Shown in pieces: positions 35,845 to 43,581 of a stretch of DNA of 43,581 bases. The translations under genes were made by a program, and so were the position numbers. The stretch's first letter is position 1, and every line of letters begins with the position of its first letter. The notes under the pieces were generated by a model, which worked only from the letters and a program-made list of their open reading frames with translations, was not told where the DNA came from and did no database searches. Origin of the DNA: an uncultured Bradyrhizobium sp. (GTDB lineage Bacteria; Pseudomonadota; Alphaproteobacteria; Rhizobiales; Xanthobacteraceae). Location of the stretch: the NCBI RefSeq assembly GCF_936943645.1, contig NZ_CAKZJO010000022.1:1-43581 (forward strand), given 5' to 3'.

Positions 35845-36528
35845 ATGACCGACATTCAAGCCGCATTCTCGGATCCGCAATTCGTGGCGCGATACACCGA
35901 AGGGCCGCGGCGCTTCGTGCCGGGCTATGACGCCATGCAATCCATGGCGGCGATTCTGCTGGCCGAAAGCGTCCCCAGCGACGGGCAGGTGCTCATCCTC
36001 GGCGCCGGTGGCGGCCTGGAGCTCAAGGCCTTTGCACAGGCGCATCCCGGTTGGCGCTTCGACGGCGTCGATCCGTCGGCGGCGATGCTGGCGCTGGCCG
36101 GGCGGACTCTGGGAGAGCTCGCACCACGTGCGCGCTTTCACCAAGGCTATGTCGATGATGCGCCGGAGGGACCGTTCGACGGCGCCACCTGCCTCTTGAC
36201 CCTCCATTTCGTCGATGTCGCCGAGCGGCGCCGGATCGCCTCGGAGGTCCGCCGCCGGCTCAAGCCGCGCGCACCGTTCGTGGTCGCGCATCTGAGCGCG
36301 CCCGATGGAGCGAAGGAACGTCCGCTGTGGCTGGCGCGGTACTCCGCGTTCCTGGCCGCATCCGGCGTCGAGCCCGAGCAGGCCGCGGCGGCGCGGGATG
36401 CCGTCAGCAACCATCTGCAGATTCTCGCGCCAGCGCAGGACGAGGTGATCCTGCGCGAGGCCGGCTTCTCGGAGCCGACGCTGTTCTATACGGGCTTCGC
36501 CTTCCGCGGCTGGGTGGCCTACGCGTGA
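35845..36528 (+). CDS. class I SAM-dependent methyltransferase
   Basis: The 227-residue protein has SAM-binding motif I VLILGAGGGLELKAFA, the acidic FDGVDPSAAML strand, and PFDGATCLLTLHFVD at motif IV. The substrate is unknown. The ATG at 35845 follows GGGGA by 7-8 nt. A GTG at 35815 that overlaps the rrf2 stop by 4 nt is also in frame and would add ten residues. It is in one unit with the Rrf2 regulator, suggesting methylation of an electrophile, metabolite or cofactor as part of a stress response; that is inference. Confidence 0.85.
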   Translation: MTDIQAAFSDPQFVARYTEGPRRFVPGYDAMQSMAAILLAESVPSDGQVLILGAGGGLELKAFAQAHPGWRFDGVDPSAAMLALAGRTLGELAPRARFHQGYVDDAPEGPFDGATCLLTLHFVDVAERRRIASEVRRRLKPRAPFVVAHLSAPDGAKERPLWLARYSAFLAASGVEPEQAAAARDAVSNHLQILAPAQDEVILREAGFSEPTLFYTGFAFRGWVAYA

Positions 36529-36566
36529 AGTGCGAGGCTTCGTCTAGCGGCCCATTGCGCTCAGTC

Positions 36567-36594
36567 GACCCTCTTCTTCGGGGTCCAGTTTTTC
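36567..36594 (+). terminator. possible rho-independent terminator after the methyltransferase
   Basis: GACCC (36567-36571) and GGGTC (36581-36585) pair over a 9-base loop and are followed by CAGTTTTTC. The stem is short, but the T-run suits an intrinsic terminator 40 bp past the stop. Confidence 0.4.
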
Positions 36595-36677
36595 TTGATT
36601 GGACAGCGGTCCTGAGCCATTCGCTTGGAGTTTTGCCAATCTCCTGCGACCAAATGCCCGCGTGAGTACACGATAGC

Positions 36678-38156
36678 CTAATGCACGACGCGGTCTGCGA
36701 GCTGGGACGCCAGATCGGCACGCGCCGAGTCGCCCAGAACGTTGAACAGCTTGGCAAGGTTTCGCAATAATTCATCGTCGCTGGGATTGGCGATTGAAGC
36801 CTCTACGAGAGTATCGACGATCGGCTGCAACACTTGTGGTTCGAGCCTGATGTCTTCGTAAGACCTGCCTCTTGCAGTCTCGCGCTTTAGCGCAATCTGC
36901 AAACGCGCTAACGCGAGCAGGCTTTCGAATTTTGGATGCCGCGTTTTGCTGTTCTTGATCCAACTCTCGGCGAGGTCTGCGGCCTTTTCCGGTTGATCTT
37001 GGAGCAATCGAAGGGTCGCGAACTCTTTCGACATCTCTTCCGCATCTCGCGTAAAGCCTTCCGGCAGCCGTCTAGGTCCGGCACCGGCCGTTTGTGCTAG
37101 AATATCGTTGGTGAAATCGGCTGCCTTCAGCAAGAAAGCACATTCATCCGAGCAGAACTCATCGACGCTAGTCCACCCGCGACGACCATCTGACAATTGC
37201 AGCTCCACCCAGGAGCCGCTGCGACCGACGATTCGGTACAATCCCTCCAACTTGGCAACAACGGCCGCACTGGCTTTGGGTTGCCGCCGCAAACTCGACA
37301 CCTGGCGTGCCGCTCTTTTTAGGTTTTCGGCCGAACTCTTTTCCAAGTCCGTAGTGCTAACCAGAACTCGATCCGACTTCAAATGAGCGCTTAACGTTGC
37401 CCCTCCCATTGCCTTCGGCAACCGGATGTCGGCACCGAGTTTTTCCCTGCTGGCGCTGGCAGGCACTTGCAAGAAAGAGTCGATGCTTATTCCGGCACCA
37501 GCACGAGTTATTCGCCCCCATACAGCTAGACCAAAATTCTGGTTTTGGGTGACGAGGTCAACCTTGTCGAAATAGGTCGGGCTTCTCGATGCACGATCTG
37601 GACCGACCGGTGTTTCCAGTTGCTCGCCCCGGAAATTAACCACAGCAAATGACTGCACCGGCGATGTGAATAGCAACTTTTTGGAGATCAGATAGGCCAC
37701 GGCGTCTCCAAGACCGGTAGCTTGCGGGTCTTCGTAAGTAAAAACTGCCGTCCGATTTGCAGCTCGACCGAAGATCCTACCCCCGCTTGCTCCCTCTGCG
37801 GCCTCGCGGACGTCCTTTAAGGTCTTTGTTAATTCGGCAAGTCGGCGCTCTAGCCGGTTTAGACGCGCTTGTATTTTGGCGACCTCGCGGCTGTATATTG
37901 GCTCGGGTCCGTCGGTCGCTGCGGCTTCTTCATACCGTTTCTCGACTGAGGACAGATATTCACGAGCCTGCCCGATCTGGTCTATCAGATCTTTGGACTC
38001 TTGATATGCAGGCTGAGCCATCACTTGGTTCTCAACCTCTATGATGCGCCGGTATTCTCGTTCGAAAGAAATGTCGCCTCCGGCACGTGCCGCGCCCGGC
38101 AGCGCGATCGCGAACAGAACCAACAACGCAAGTCTTGCGACTCTCGGGAAGATCAT
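36678..38156 (-). CDS. secreted coiled-coil/SH3-like protein, third gene of the patatin unit
   Basis: The 492-residue protein has a signal peptide (MIFPRVARLALLVLFAIALPGAARA, cleavage near 25), a helical coiled-coil stretch (about 32-122; heptads in RLNRLERRLAELTKTLKDVREA), and a beta-rich central domain (about 135-235) that I do not recognise. A bacterial SH3-like segment follows (about 295-345; LEGLYRIVGRSGSWVELQLSDGRRGWTSVDEF), with two nearby cysteines (C335, C339). A helical, TPR-like C-terminal region ends it. It overlaps the preceding gene by 4 nt (ATGA). The protein is exported to the periplasm, where SH3 domains usually bind peptides or peptidoglycan. Base composition is lower in G+C than the rest of the window. 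Function unknown. Confidence 0.82.
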   Translation of the reverse strand: MIFPRVARLALLVLFAIALPGAARAGGDISFEREYRRIIEVENQVMAQPAYQESKDLIDQIGQAREYLSSVEKRYEEAAATDGPEPIYSREVAKIQARLNRLERRLAELTKTLKDVREAAEGASGGRIFGRAANRTAVFTYEDPQATGLGDAVAYLISKKLLFTSPVQSFAVVNFRGEQLETPVGPDRASRSPTYFDKVDLVTQNQNFGLAVWGRITRAGAGISIDSFLQVPASASREKLGADIRLPKAMGGATLSAHLKSDRVLVSTTDLEKSSAENLKRAARQVSSLRRQPKASAAVVAKLEGLYRIVGRSGSWVELQLSDGRRGWTSVDEFCSDECAFLLKAADFTNDILAQTAGAGPRRLPEGFTRDAEEMSKEFATLRLLQDQPEKAADLAESWIKNSKTRHPKFESLLALARLQIALKRETARGRSYEDIRLEPQVLQPIVDTLVEASIANPSDDELLRNLAKLFNVLGDSARADLASQLADRVVH

Positions 38157-39127
38157 TGGGTATTTTTCCTGAGATTCACGTTGGGTAGCCGCACCTCGCA
38201 GCTTTTTCTAAGACCGGCCAGGTATTCAAAGCCCGCCGGGATGGGATTGTCGCCAGGCTGTTCCAAGAAGCGCTCGGCGACGGTTATGACCTTGATCGCC
38301 GTGACGCAATCGTCCTTTCTTGCAAGCCCGGCAGCGATGGATGCAAGGACGGCGACATGTGTCTCGTCAGACACCTCCACCTCGCTGGGCGTCTCGAGAT
38401 TTAGACTCCGGTTCCTCGCGAGCTGCGGATCGGAGAACAGGCCGTATGCATCGCTCACATAGAAATTGACCGCATAACCGGGCAGCCGTCTATCGCGAGA
38501 AATATCACCATCGACAAAGGCGTCTGCGTCCAGCGCTTTTGCATATCCGGACCCAAATCTGGTGGTCGGCGGTTTAGCCGCTTCACATGGCACGAAGGAC
38601 GGTTGCTTGTTGAGAGTTAGATGCGCCGACTGCAACCTCGTCCTCAACGCAAACTCCAACGATCTCGCAATACGACGCGAGAGCTCTGACAAGCCCCCGG
38701 CTGGGGTGGGTGGCAAGAAATTCCCAATGATCACGGAGTGTTCTGCCTTGAGCTTGCATTCGAGGATACCTGACGGAAAGAGCTCCAGATCCTTTATTGG
38801 TTCTGCGACCCCGTCCGTGATCTTCAGCTCGAGCATGACCGCCTCGTGTCCTGCTCCCCGCGCGGCAATAGTTGCGTACGCCAATCCGGGTACCGTTGCC
38901 GACCAGGCGATCGGAATGCGATATCGACCGCTCGCATCCGTCCTGACCGTGCCAATCGTCTGGGACGAATACGAAACCGACACATCGGCCCCCGCAATTG
39001 GCTGCTTTGTAATTGCATCGGAGACCTGGCCACCTACGAGGGTGTCAGCCGAGGCCGAACCGCCTCCCCACGCCCAGCAACCCAATAAGCTAGCTATGAG
39101 GAGTAAGGCGCAACGTCGCGCGTTCAT
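38153..39127 (-). CDS. exported protein with carboxypeptidase-regulatory-like domain, second gene of the patatin unit
   Basis: The 324-residue protein starts MNARRCALLLIASLLGC. This could be a lipoprotein signal (C17) or be cut after GSASA at about 27. Then comes a carboxypeptidase regulatory-like beta-sandwich (about 30-115; GGQVSDAITKQPIAGADVSVSYSSQTIGTVRTDASGRYRIP). The remainder (about 120-300) has a segment (AKALDADAFVDGDISRDRRLPGYAVNFYVSDAYGLF) weakly recalling FlgO/TolB-N-like domains. The start at 39127 lies inside the end of the patatin gene (38-nt overlap), and the stop overlaps the SH3 gene by 4 nt. It is not recognised as part of a known system. Confidence 0.8.
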   Translation of the reverse strand: MNARRCALLLIASLLGCWAWGGGSASADTLVGGQVSDAITKQPIAGADVSVSYSSQTIGTVRTDASGRYRIPIAWSATVPGLAYATIAARGAGHEAVMLELKITDGVAEPIKDLELFPSGILECKLKAEHSVIIGNFLPPTPAGGLSELSRRIARSLEFALRTRLQSAHLTLNKQPSFVPCEAAKPPTTRFGSGYAKALDADAFVDGDISRDRRLPGYAVNFYVSDAYGLFSDPQLARNRSLNLETPSEVEVSDETHVAVLASIAAGLARKDDCVTAIKVITVAERFLEQPGDNPIPAGFEYLAGLRKSCEVRLPNVNLRKNTQ

Positions 39128-40490
39128 CTGTTGACTTCCTACCGTTAACGAGCTCGCAGCCCGACAAGGCCCCAAACTGAGAATGGGTGCCATCAGACCA
39201 ATGCAGCTCAATTGAGTAACCCGAGACGTTCTTTGGCTGAATTTCGAACTCGACCGGCTTGCCGGTGTAGATTGAATACCGATCCTGCTTTCCCTTGACG
39301 GCAATGTCGAGAAAGCTCGGGATTGCCGCATCCCTGGAATTCGTCGGCTCGATCACTGCCTTCATCTGACACGCCGGCGGTGGTGGAGGGGAAGGGGTGA
39401 ACCTGAGCAATAGAGCGATTGTGGCGACAACCGCTGCAGAAACAGTGAGGCTCCTGGTCGGGATTGATCGCGTCTTCCTGGCTGCTCCAATTTGCTCGAG
39501 CAGCTCAGCCGACCGCCCCTTCAGCTCTCCCAGCTCGATTCGTTTAGCGGGCGTTAGCAAGTTGCGCTTGGCGATATACTGCTCCAAGGCTGCGATTCGG
39601 CCCTGAACCACGAGGTATTCTTTTTCAGTCTCCGAAAGATCGAAGTCGATCGTTCCAATCGGGCCGGTGTCAATCAAGATGGTCTGATCGGGGTACTGAT
39701 CGATAAGCCTTGCGTCGTTCTTATCTATCTTGATCTTCAGCATGTCTTGCCAAACCGCCGGAGGCTTGATCGGCTCGGGCGTGATCTTTCCGAGATACAA
39801 GCCGATAAAAGATGGGATCGGAGCGCTTGGATTCCTCTTCTTTTCCTGATCGAGAAAAATCTGGATTGGATAATTATGCAACAAGCCGCCGTCATACACT
39901 CGGCGAAGGTCTATCCACTGAGGCTGGAAAAGGTACGGTATGGACATGCTACAGCGCACAGCCGTGTGCACCGCCGAGTCTGCGTGCTCCCCGATCTTGT
40001 CGAATGTCACCTCCCCGGCAAGTGCTGTCGATGCATAAGTCACTGCCCGCTTGGGAAGGTCCTTCATTTTGACATCTAGATATTGGGGTATTCGCCTGTG
40101 GACTTCCTCTCGCAACCAATCGACGAATGTATAGCCCGGGTGCAATCCGCGGGTGAACCAGAAGGTAAATGGAAGACTCCAGACATTTCCGTCCAGGAAG
40201 TCTTTGAACGATTTCTTGCGAAGCACATCTTCGAGCTCCGCGCCACTGGCGCCGCAAGCAAATAATGCCGCGGCGATCGCGCCTGCAGATGTGCCGACGT
40301 AGCACTGAAAATCGACGAAGCATTCCAGCTCACGCATGGCACCGGCGAACGCCAGTCCTTTAACGCCGCCGCCTTTCATGATCAGCGCATCGATCGTGAT
40401 CTTGCCTTGACCAGTGCCGGCAGGATGAGCGGAGCTCTCACCATCGCGTGCAGTCGGGGGGTGCGATACCTGTGGTCCGCCGGTCAGCAT
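39090..40490 (-). CDS. patatin-like phospholipase with a membrane helix and exported C-terminal domain
   Basis: The 466-residue protein has a patatin domain (about 33-290): oxyanion motif GGGVKG (40-45), nucleophile GTSAG (S68), and catalytic D200 in DGG. All active-site parts are intact, so it should hydrolyse acyl-lipids. A predicted coiled segment (about 295-340) leads to a membrane helix (347-363), a Pro-rich linker, and an exported beta-rich tail of about 95 residues. The enzyme would be cytoplasmic and the tail periplasmic. It is the first gene of an overlapping three-gene unit with two exported partners, in a region of lower G+C. No nucleotidyltransferase of the CBASS type is nearby. 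The start at 40490 is the longest; no strong ribosome site is visible, so a later start remains possible. Confidence 0.85.
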   Translation of the reverse strand: MLTGGPQVSHPPTARDGESSAHPAGTGQGKITIDALIMKGGGVKGLAFAGAMRELECFVDFQCYVGTSAGAIAAALFACGASGAELEDVLRKKSFKDFLDGNVWSLPFTFWFTRGLHPGYTFVDWLREEVHRRIPQYLDVKMKDLPKRAVTYASTALAGEVTFDKIGEHADSAVHTAVRCSMSIPYLFQPQWIDLRRVYDGGLLHNYPIQIFLDQEKKRNPSAPIPSFIGLYLGKITPEPIKPPAVWQDMLKIKIDKNDARLIDQYPDQTILIDTGPIGTIDFDLSETEKEYLVVQGRIAALEQYIAKRNLLTPAKRIELGELKGRSAELLEQIGAARKTRSIPTRSLTVSAAVVATIALLLRFTPSPPPPPACQMKAVIEPTNSRDAAIPSFLDIAVKGKQDRYSIYTGKPVEFEIQPKNVSGYSIELHWSDGTHSQFGALSGCELVNGRKSTDERATLRLTPHS

Positions 40491-40817
40491 CAGGCGCGCT
40501 CATATCCGGCTCTAGCCGGCCGGGACCCGCGGCTAGAGGCTTGTGCGGCGCGCTTCATAGCATTTTCGATTTTCATCTCTCCCCCTCGTCCGAGCGCTAT
40601 CCAACCGCAACCCTTGCGCGAACGCAAGAGTCAGACATCCCGCAGGTCTCCCGGGAATAAGCTCCATACCTTGTCGGTCAGTGATCCATTCGACGTCGCC
40701 TGAAGCGAGTTCGTGGTCGGCACGCCAACCCGTGTCTAATCTGCTTTACGCCCCTGCCGACATCTTTCCCTCGACCTGCCTCTCGCAAACTCTTCCCATC
40801 ATCAATATGTTGCCTCC
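40491..40817. other. intergenic region between divergent patatin and flavin oxidoreductase genes
   Basis: About 327 bp with no convincing gene. It should contain the promoters of the leftward patatin unit and of the rightward oxidoreductase. I see no clear -35/-10 pair or palindrome. Confidence 0.5.
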
Positions 40818-41840
40818 ATGAAAAAGATCGGATTTCTGTCCTTCGGACACTGGACGCCCTCGCCGCAATCGCAAACCCGCTCGGCTTCAGACACGCTGCT
40901 GCAATCGATCGATCTGGCAGTCGCGGCCGAACAGCTCGGCGCGGATGGCGCCTATTTCCGCGTGCATCATTTCGCGCGGCAGCTGGCTTCGCCGTTTCCG
41001 CTGCTCGCGGCGGTCGGCGCGAAAACAAGCACGATCGAGATCGGCACGGCCGTGATCGACATGCGCTACGAGAACCCGCTCTACATGGTGGAGGACGCAG
41101 GATCCGCCGACCTCATCGCCGGCGGGCGGCTGCAGCTCGGCATCAGCCGCGGCTCGCCGGAGCAGGTGATCGATGGCTGGCGCTATTTCGGCTACCGCCC
41201 CACCGAGGGCGCGAGCGATGCCGACATGGGGCGCCGTCACGCCGAAGTCTTCCTCGACCTCCTGCGCGGCGAAGGCTTTGCCGCGCCCAACCCGCAGCCG
41301 ATGTTTCCGAACCCGCCGGGCCTCTTGCGCATCGAGCCGCATTCGCAAGGCCTGCGCGAGCGGATCTGGTGGGGTGCCGGCTCGAATGCCACCGCGGTGT
41401 GGGCGGCGAAGCTCGGCATGAACCTGCAGAGCTCGACGCTCAAGAACGACGAGACCGGCGAGGCCTTCCACGTGCAGCAGGCGGCGCAGATCCGCAGCTA
41501 TCGCGCGGCGTGGAAGGAAGCCGGCCACACCCGCGCCCCCCGCGTGTCCGTCAGCCGCAGCATCTTCGCGCTGATGAACGATCGCGACCGCGCCTATTTC
41601 GGCAGCGAGCGCGGCGGCGAAGACCAGATCGGCTTCATCGACCCGCAGACCCGGGCGATCTTCGGCCGGAGCTATGCCGCGGAGCCGGACGTGCTGATCG
41701 AGCAGCTGCGACAGGACGAGGCGATCGCCGAGGCGGACACGCTGCTGCTGACCATTCCGAACCAGCTCGGCGTCGCCTACTGCGCGCATGCGATCGAGGC
41801 GATCCTGAAGCACGTCGCGCCGGCGCTGGGATGGCGGTGA
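40818..41840 (+). CDS. LLM-class flavin-dependent oxidoreductase (luciferase-like)
   Basis: The 340-residue protein has the bacterial-luciferase-like TIM barrel: KKIGFLSFGHW near the start, AEQLGADGAYFRVHHFARQLASPFPLLAAVGAKTSTIEIGTAVIDMRYENPLYMVEDAGSADLIAGGRLQLGISRGSPEQ, and WWGAGSNATAVWAAKLGMNLQSS. These proteins are usually FMN-dependent monooxygenases or reductases; the substrate is unknown. Codon use has returned to the GC-rich norm of the window, so it marks the right edge of the low-GC segment. It stands alone. Confidence 0.9.
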   Translation: MKKIGFLSFGHWTPSPQSQTRSASDTLLQSIDLAVAAEQLGADGAYFRVHHFARQLASPFPLLAAVGAKTSTIEIGTAVIDMRYENPLYMVEDAGSADLIAGGRLQLGISRGSPEQVIDGWRYFGYRPTEGASDADMGRRHAEVFLDLLRGEGFAAPNPQPMFPNPPGLLRIEPHSQGLRERIWWGAGSNATAVWAAKLGMNLQSSTLKNDETGEAFHVQQAAQIRSYRAAWKEAGHTRAPRVSVSRSIFALMNDRDRAYFGSERGGEDQIGFIDPQTRAIFGRSYAAEPDVLIEQLRQDEAIAEADTLLLTIPNQLGVAYCAHAIEAILKHVAPALGWR

Positions 41841-42234
41841 GGCCGGCGGCAAAACTTCGCGGGGCCAGGCGATGACTCAGCATCCGTCACTCGTCAGTTG
41901 GATCTGATCCAATCCGTCAAACGAGGCTGACGCTGCCGCTCCCGCCTTGCCCACCTCACCCCGTCTTCGTCCCCGTTATCACCGCCAGCGCCTCGACGAG
42001 CGTGCGCACAGGACACAAGCCGCTTCGCTATCGCGGCGCAGAGCGTGCAAGCGTGCACGCGGATGAACCACGAATGAATGAAAGCGGTGCGCGGCCTCTC
42101 ACGCCGCGGAACTTCGCACGACGAGTGAACTCACTGCGTCAGCGTGTCCGACATGAGGAACGTTTGTGCGATTGCCAATTTATCCCGAGCCTTATTTGGC
42201 AGTCTGTTTTTTTGGAAACCCTGGAGGAGACAAA
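41841..42234. other. intergenic region, possible gene-tail remnant
   Basis: About 394 bp without an intact gene. On the minus strand, a frame ending at 41956 reads ...RTLVEALAVITGTKTG-stop, which looks like the genuine end of a lost gene, but nothing upstream continues it. The last 50 bp lead into a strong ribosome site (GGAGG, 42223-42227). Confidence 0.4.
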
Positions 42235-43377
42235 ATGAGGATTCTGAAGCTCTCTGCGGCTGCGGCCGCGCTGCTCGCCACCACCGCACTCGCCGTTGCG
42301 CAATCGAGCTCGACGGTCGGCACCGGCGGTTCGTCGGCGGGTGGCGGCACCAGCAGCTCGACCGTGGGCACCGGTGGCTCCGCGGCCGGCAGCGGCACGG
42401 GCAGCGGTTCGGCTTCGACGCTCGGCACCGGCGGCTCGTCGGTGATGCGGCTGCTGAGGGATCATCTCGGCCCACGCATTCTCGGCCAGGATGCCGACCA
42501 GATCGAGGGCATCTGGCACGATCTTGAATTCTTCACGCATGCGACGACGATCGGAGCGATCACATCGATTGCGCTGGCTGCGATTGACACCGCCTTATGG
42601 GATCTGCGGGCGAAGAAATTCGGCTTGCCGCTCTGGAAGCTGGCAGGCGGCGCCAAGGATCGCTGCCCGCTCTATACGACCGAAGGCGGCTGGCTGCATA
42701 TCGAGCCGCAGGCGCTGGTCGACGACGCGCTCGCTGCTCAGGCCAAGGGGTTCAGCGGCTCCAAGGTCAAGATCGGCAAGCCGCATGGCGCGGAGGATTT
42801 TTCCCGGCTGGAAGCCGTGCGCAAAGCAGTCGGCGACGGCTATGAGATCATGACCGACTGCAATCAGGGCTTCCGGCTCGATGAGGCCATACGCCGTACC
42901 GAGCGTTTGAAGGATATCGACCTCGCCTGGATCGAGGAGCCGCTCGCGGCCGACGACATCGACGGACATGTGCGGCTTTCCGCCAGCACATCGACACCGA
43001 TCGCGGTCGGTGAATCGCTTTATTCGGTCCGGCATTTCCGCGAATATATGCAGAAGGGCGGCTGCTCGATCGTTCAGGTCGATGCCGGCCGCATCGGCGG
43101 CATCACGCCGTGGCTGAAGGTAGCGCATGCGGCCGAGGCCTTCGATATCCCCGTTTGCCCGCATTTCCTGATGGAACTGCATGTCAGCCTGGCTTGTGCT
43201 GTCCCGAACGGCAAATATGTGGAATATATCCCGCAGCTCGATGAGATCACCGGCAAACATATGGTGATCGAGAACGGCCATGCGCTGGCGCCGAATGAAC
43301 CGGGCATTGGCATCGACTGGGATTGGGACGAGGTCAGGCGCCGATCGATCGATGAATTTACCACAGTGATTACGTGA
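42235..43377 (+). CDS. chimeric frame: exported Gly/Ser-repeat leader fused to an N-truncated enolase-superfamily sugar-acid dehydratase
   Basis: The ATG follows GGAGG by 7 nt. Residues 1-22 are a signal peptide (MRILKLSAAAAALLATTALA); 23-69 are three STVGTGGS-type repeats. From about residue 70 the frame becomes a mandelate racemase/muconate lactonizing-family enzyme. It has KVK (177-179), D208 and N210, E234/E235, E260, H310 and E314, a full set of barrel catalytic and metal residues. About 60-70 residues of the N-terminal cap domain, which normally closes the active site, are missing. Codon use also shifts near 42.44 kb. The enzyme part is followed 14 nt later by an L-rhamnose mutarotase-like gene, so the parent enzyme was probably an L-rhamnonate/fuconate-type dehydratase. 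Either the fusion is real or the sequence is a mis-join. Confidence 0.75.
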   Translation: MRILKLSAAAAALLATTALAVAQSSSTVGTGGSSAGGGTSSSTVGTGGSAAGSGTGSGSASTLGTGGSSVMRLLRDHLGPRILGQDADQIEGIWHDLEFFTHATTIGAITSIALAAIDTALWDLRAKKFGLPLWKLAGGAKDRCPLYTTEGGWLHIEPQALVDDALAAQAKGFSGSKVKIGKPHGAEDFSRLEAVRKAVGDGYEIMTDCNQGFRLDEAIRRTERLKDIDLAWIEEPLAADDIDGHVRLSASTSTPIAVGESLYSVRHFREYMQKGGCSIVQVDAGRIGGITPWLKVAHAAEAFDIPVCPHFLMELHVSLACAVPNGKYVEYIPQLDEITGKHMVIENGHALAPNEPGIGIDWDWDEVRRRSIDEFTTVIT

Positions 43378-43391
43378 CCGGGGAGACGAGC

Positions 43392-43581
43392 ATGCAGCGA
43401 ATGGGACAAGTCCTGGGCCTGAAGCCTGAAAAGGTCGCGGAATATGTGCGGCTGCATGCCGATGTCTGGCCGGAAATCCTGGAGATGATTTCGGCCTGCA
43501 ACATAAAGAACTATTCGATTTATCTGAAGGAGCCGGAAAACCTGCTCTTCGCCTATTACGAATATCACGGCACGGATTATG
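43392..43581 (+). CDS. rhaM: L-rhamnose mutarotase-like protein, cut by the window edge
   Basis: The first 63 residues are present (MQRMGQVLGLKPEKVAEYV...), with RLHADVWPEILEMISACNIKNYSIYL and LLFAYYEYHG. These match the RhaM/DUF718 fold, including the conserved H in RLHADVWPE. It interconverts anomers of a deoxy-sugar or related substrate. It starts 14 nt after the dehydratase stop and belongs to the same sugar-acid operon. The gene is incomplete only because the window ends. Confidence 0.82.
   Translation, partial: MQRMGQVLGLKPEKVAEYVRLHADVWPEILEMISACNIKNYSIYLKEPENLLFAYYEYHGTDY

Noticed and set aside
36543..36612. Possible gene remnant reading ...KKNWTPKKRVD-stop on the minus strand
   Set aside because: Only a short tail in one of several open frames, with no upstream continuation; too little to call a pseudogene.
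39090..40490. Patatin as a CapV effector of a CBASS system
   Set aside because: No CD-NTase, ubiquitin-like Cap2/Cap3 or HORMA/TRIP13 gene is in the neighbourhood, and the membrane helix with exported tail does not fit the soluble CapV layout I know.

Overview
The window reads as chromosomal DNA of a GC-rich alphaproteobacterium, most likely Bradyrhizobium or a close relative in the Nitrobacteraceae. This rests on about 65% G+C coding DNA, the arrangement of the phosphonate genes, an Irr-type iron control element, and several short dispersed palindromic repeats of the kind scattered through Bradyrhizobium genomes. The assignment is inference from reading; no database was searched.

Region 1 (about 0.2-14.5 kb) is a nearly complete phosphonate-use locus in three transcription units. 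The C-P lyase operon phnG-H-I-J-K-L-M-N runs leftward (7204 to 867) with very short gaps or overlaps and ends in a PPOX-type flavoprotein gene. The transporter operon phnC-D-E1-E2 also runs leftward (11780 to 8182). The repressor gene phnF lies between them on the plus strand. A third unit runs rightward from the phnC promoter region: a hexapeptide-repeat transferase, a second and divergent PhnM, and a DUF1045/2H phosphoesterase that may stand in for the missing PhnP. Candidate PHO boxes precede phnG, phnC and the rightward unit. A perfect 28-bp palindrome, the likely PhnF operator, sits between phnG and phnF. A perfect hairpin covers the phnC ribosome-binding site.

Region 2 (14.9-36.5 kb) is ordinary accessory metabolism: a DapA-family lyase, a chemoreceptor, a MarR/enoyl-CoA hydratase pair, a secreted tannase-family esterase, a SerA-like dehydrogenase, a triple rhodanese protein, an iron-uptake pair (TonB receptor plus PepSY membrane protein) behind an iron control element, a second DapA-family gene divergent from an FAD-linked 2-hydroxyacid dehydrogenase and its GntR regulator, an EamA exporter, a YgiQ radical SAM protein, a small ABM-fold protein, and an Rrf2 regulator with a methyltransferase.

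Region 3 (36.5-40.75 kb) is visibly poorer in G+C and holds a tightly overlapping three-gene unit. It encodes a patatin-like lipase with one membrane helix and an exported tail, then a secreted or lipid-anchored protein with a carboxypeptidase-regulatory-like domain, then a secreted coiled-coil/SH3 protein. I do not recognise it as a described system; it is the best candidate here for something new.

Region 4 (40.8-43.58 kb) has a luciferase-like flavin oxidoreductase. It is followed by an open frame in which a signal peptide and Gly/Ser repeats run directly into an enolase-superfamily sugar-acid dehydratase lacking much of its N-terminal cap, and then by a truncated L-rhamnose mutarotase. The switch near 42.44 kb is either a real gene fusion or transfer, or an assembly join.
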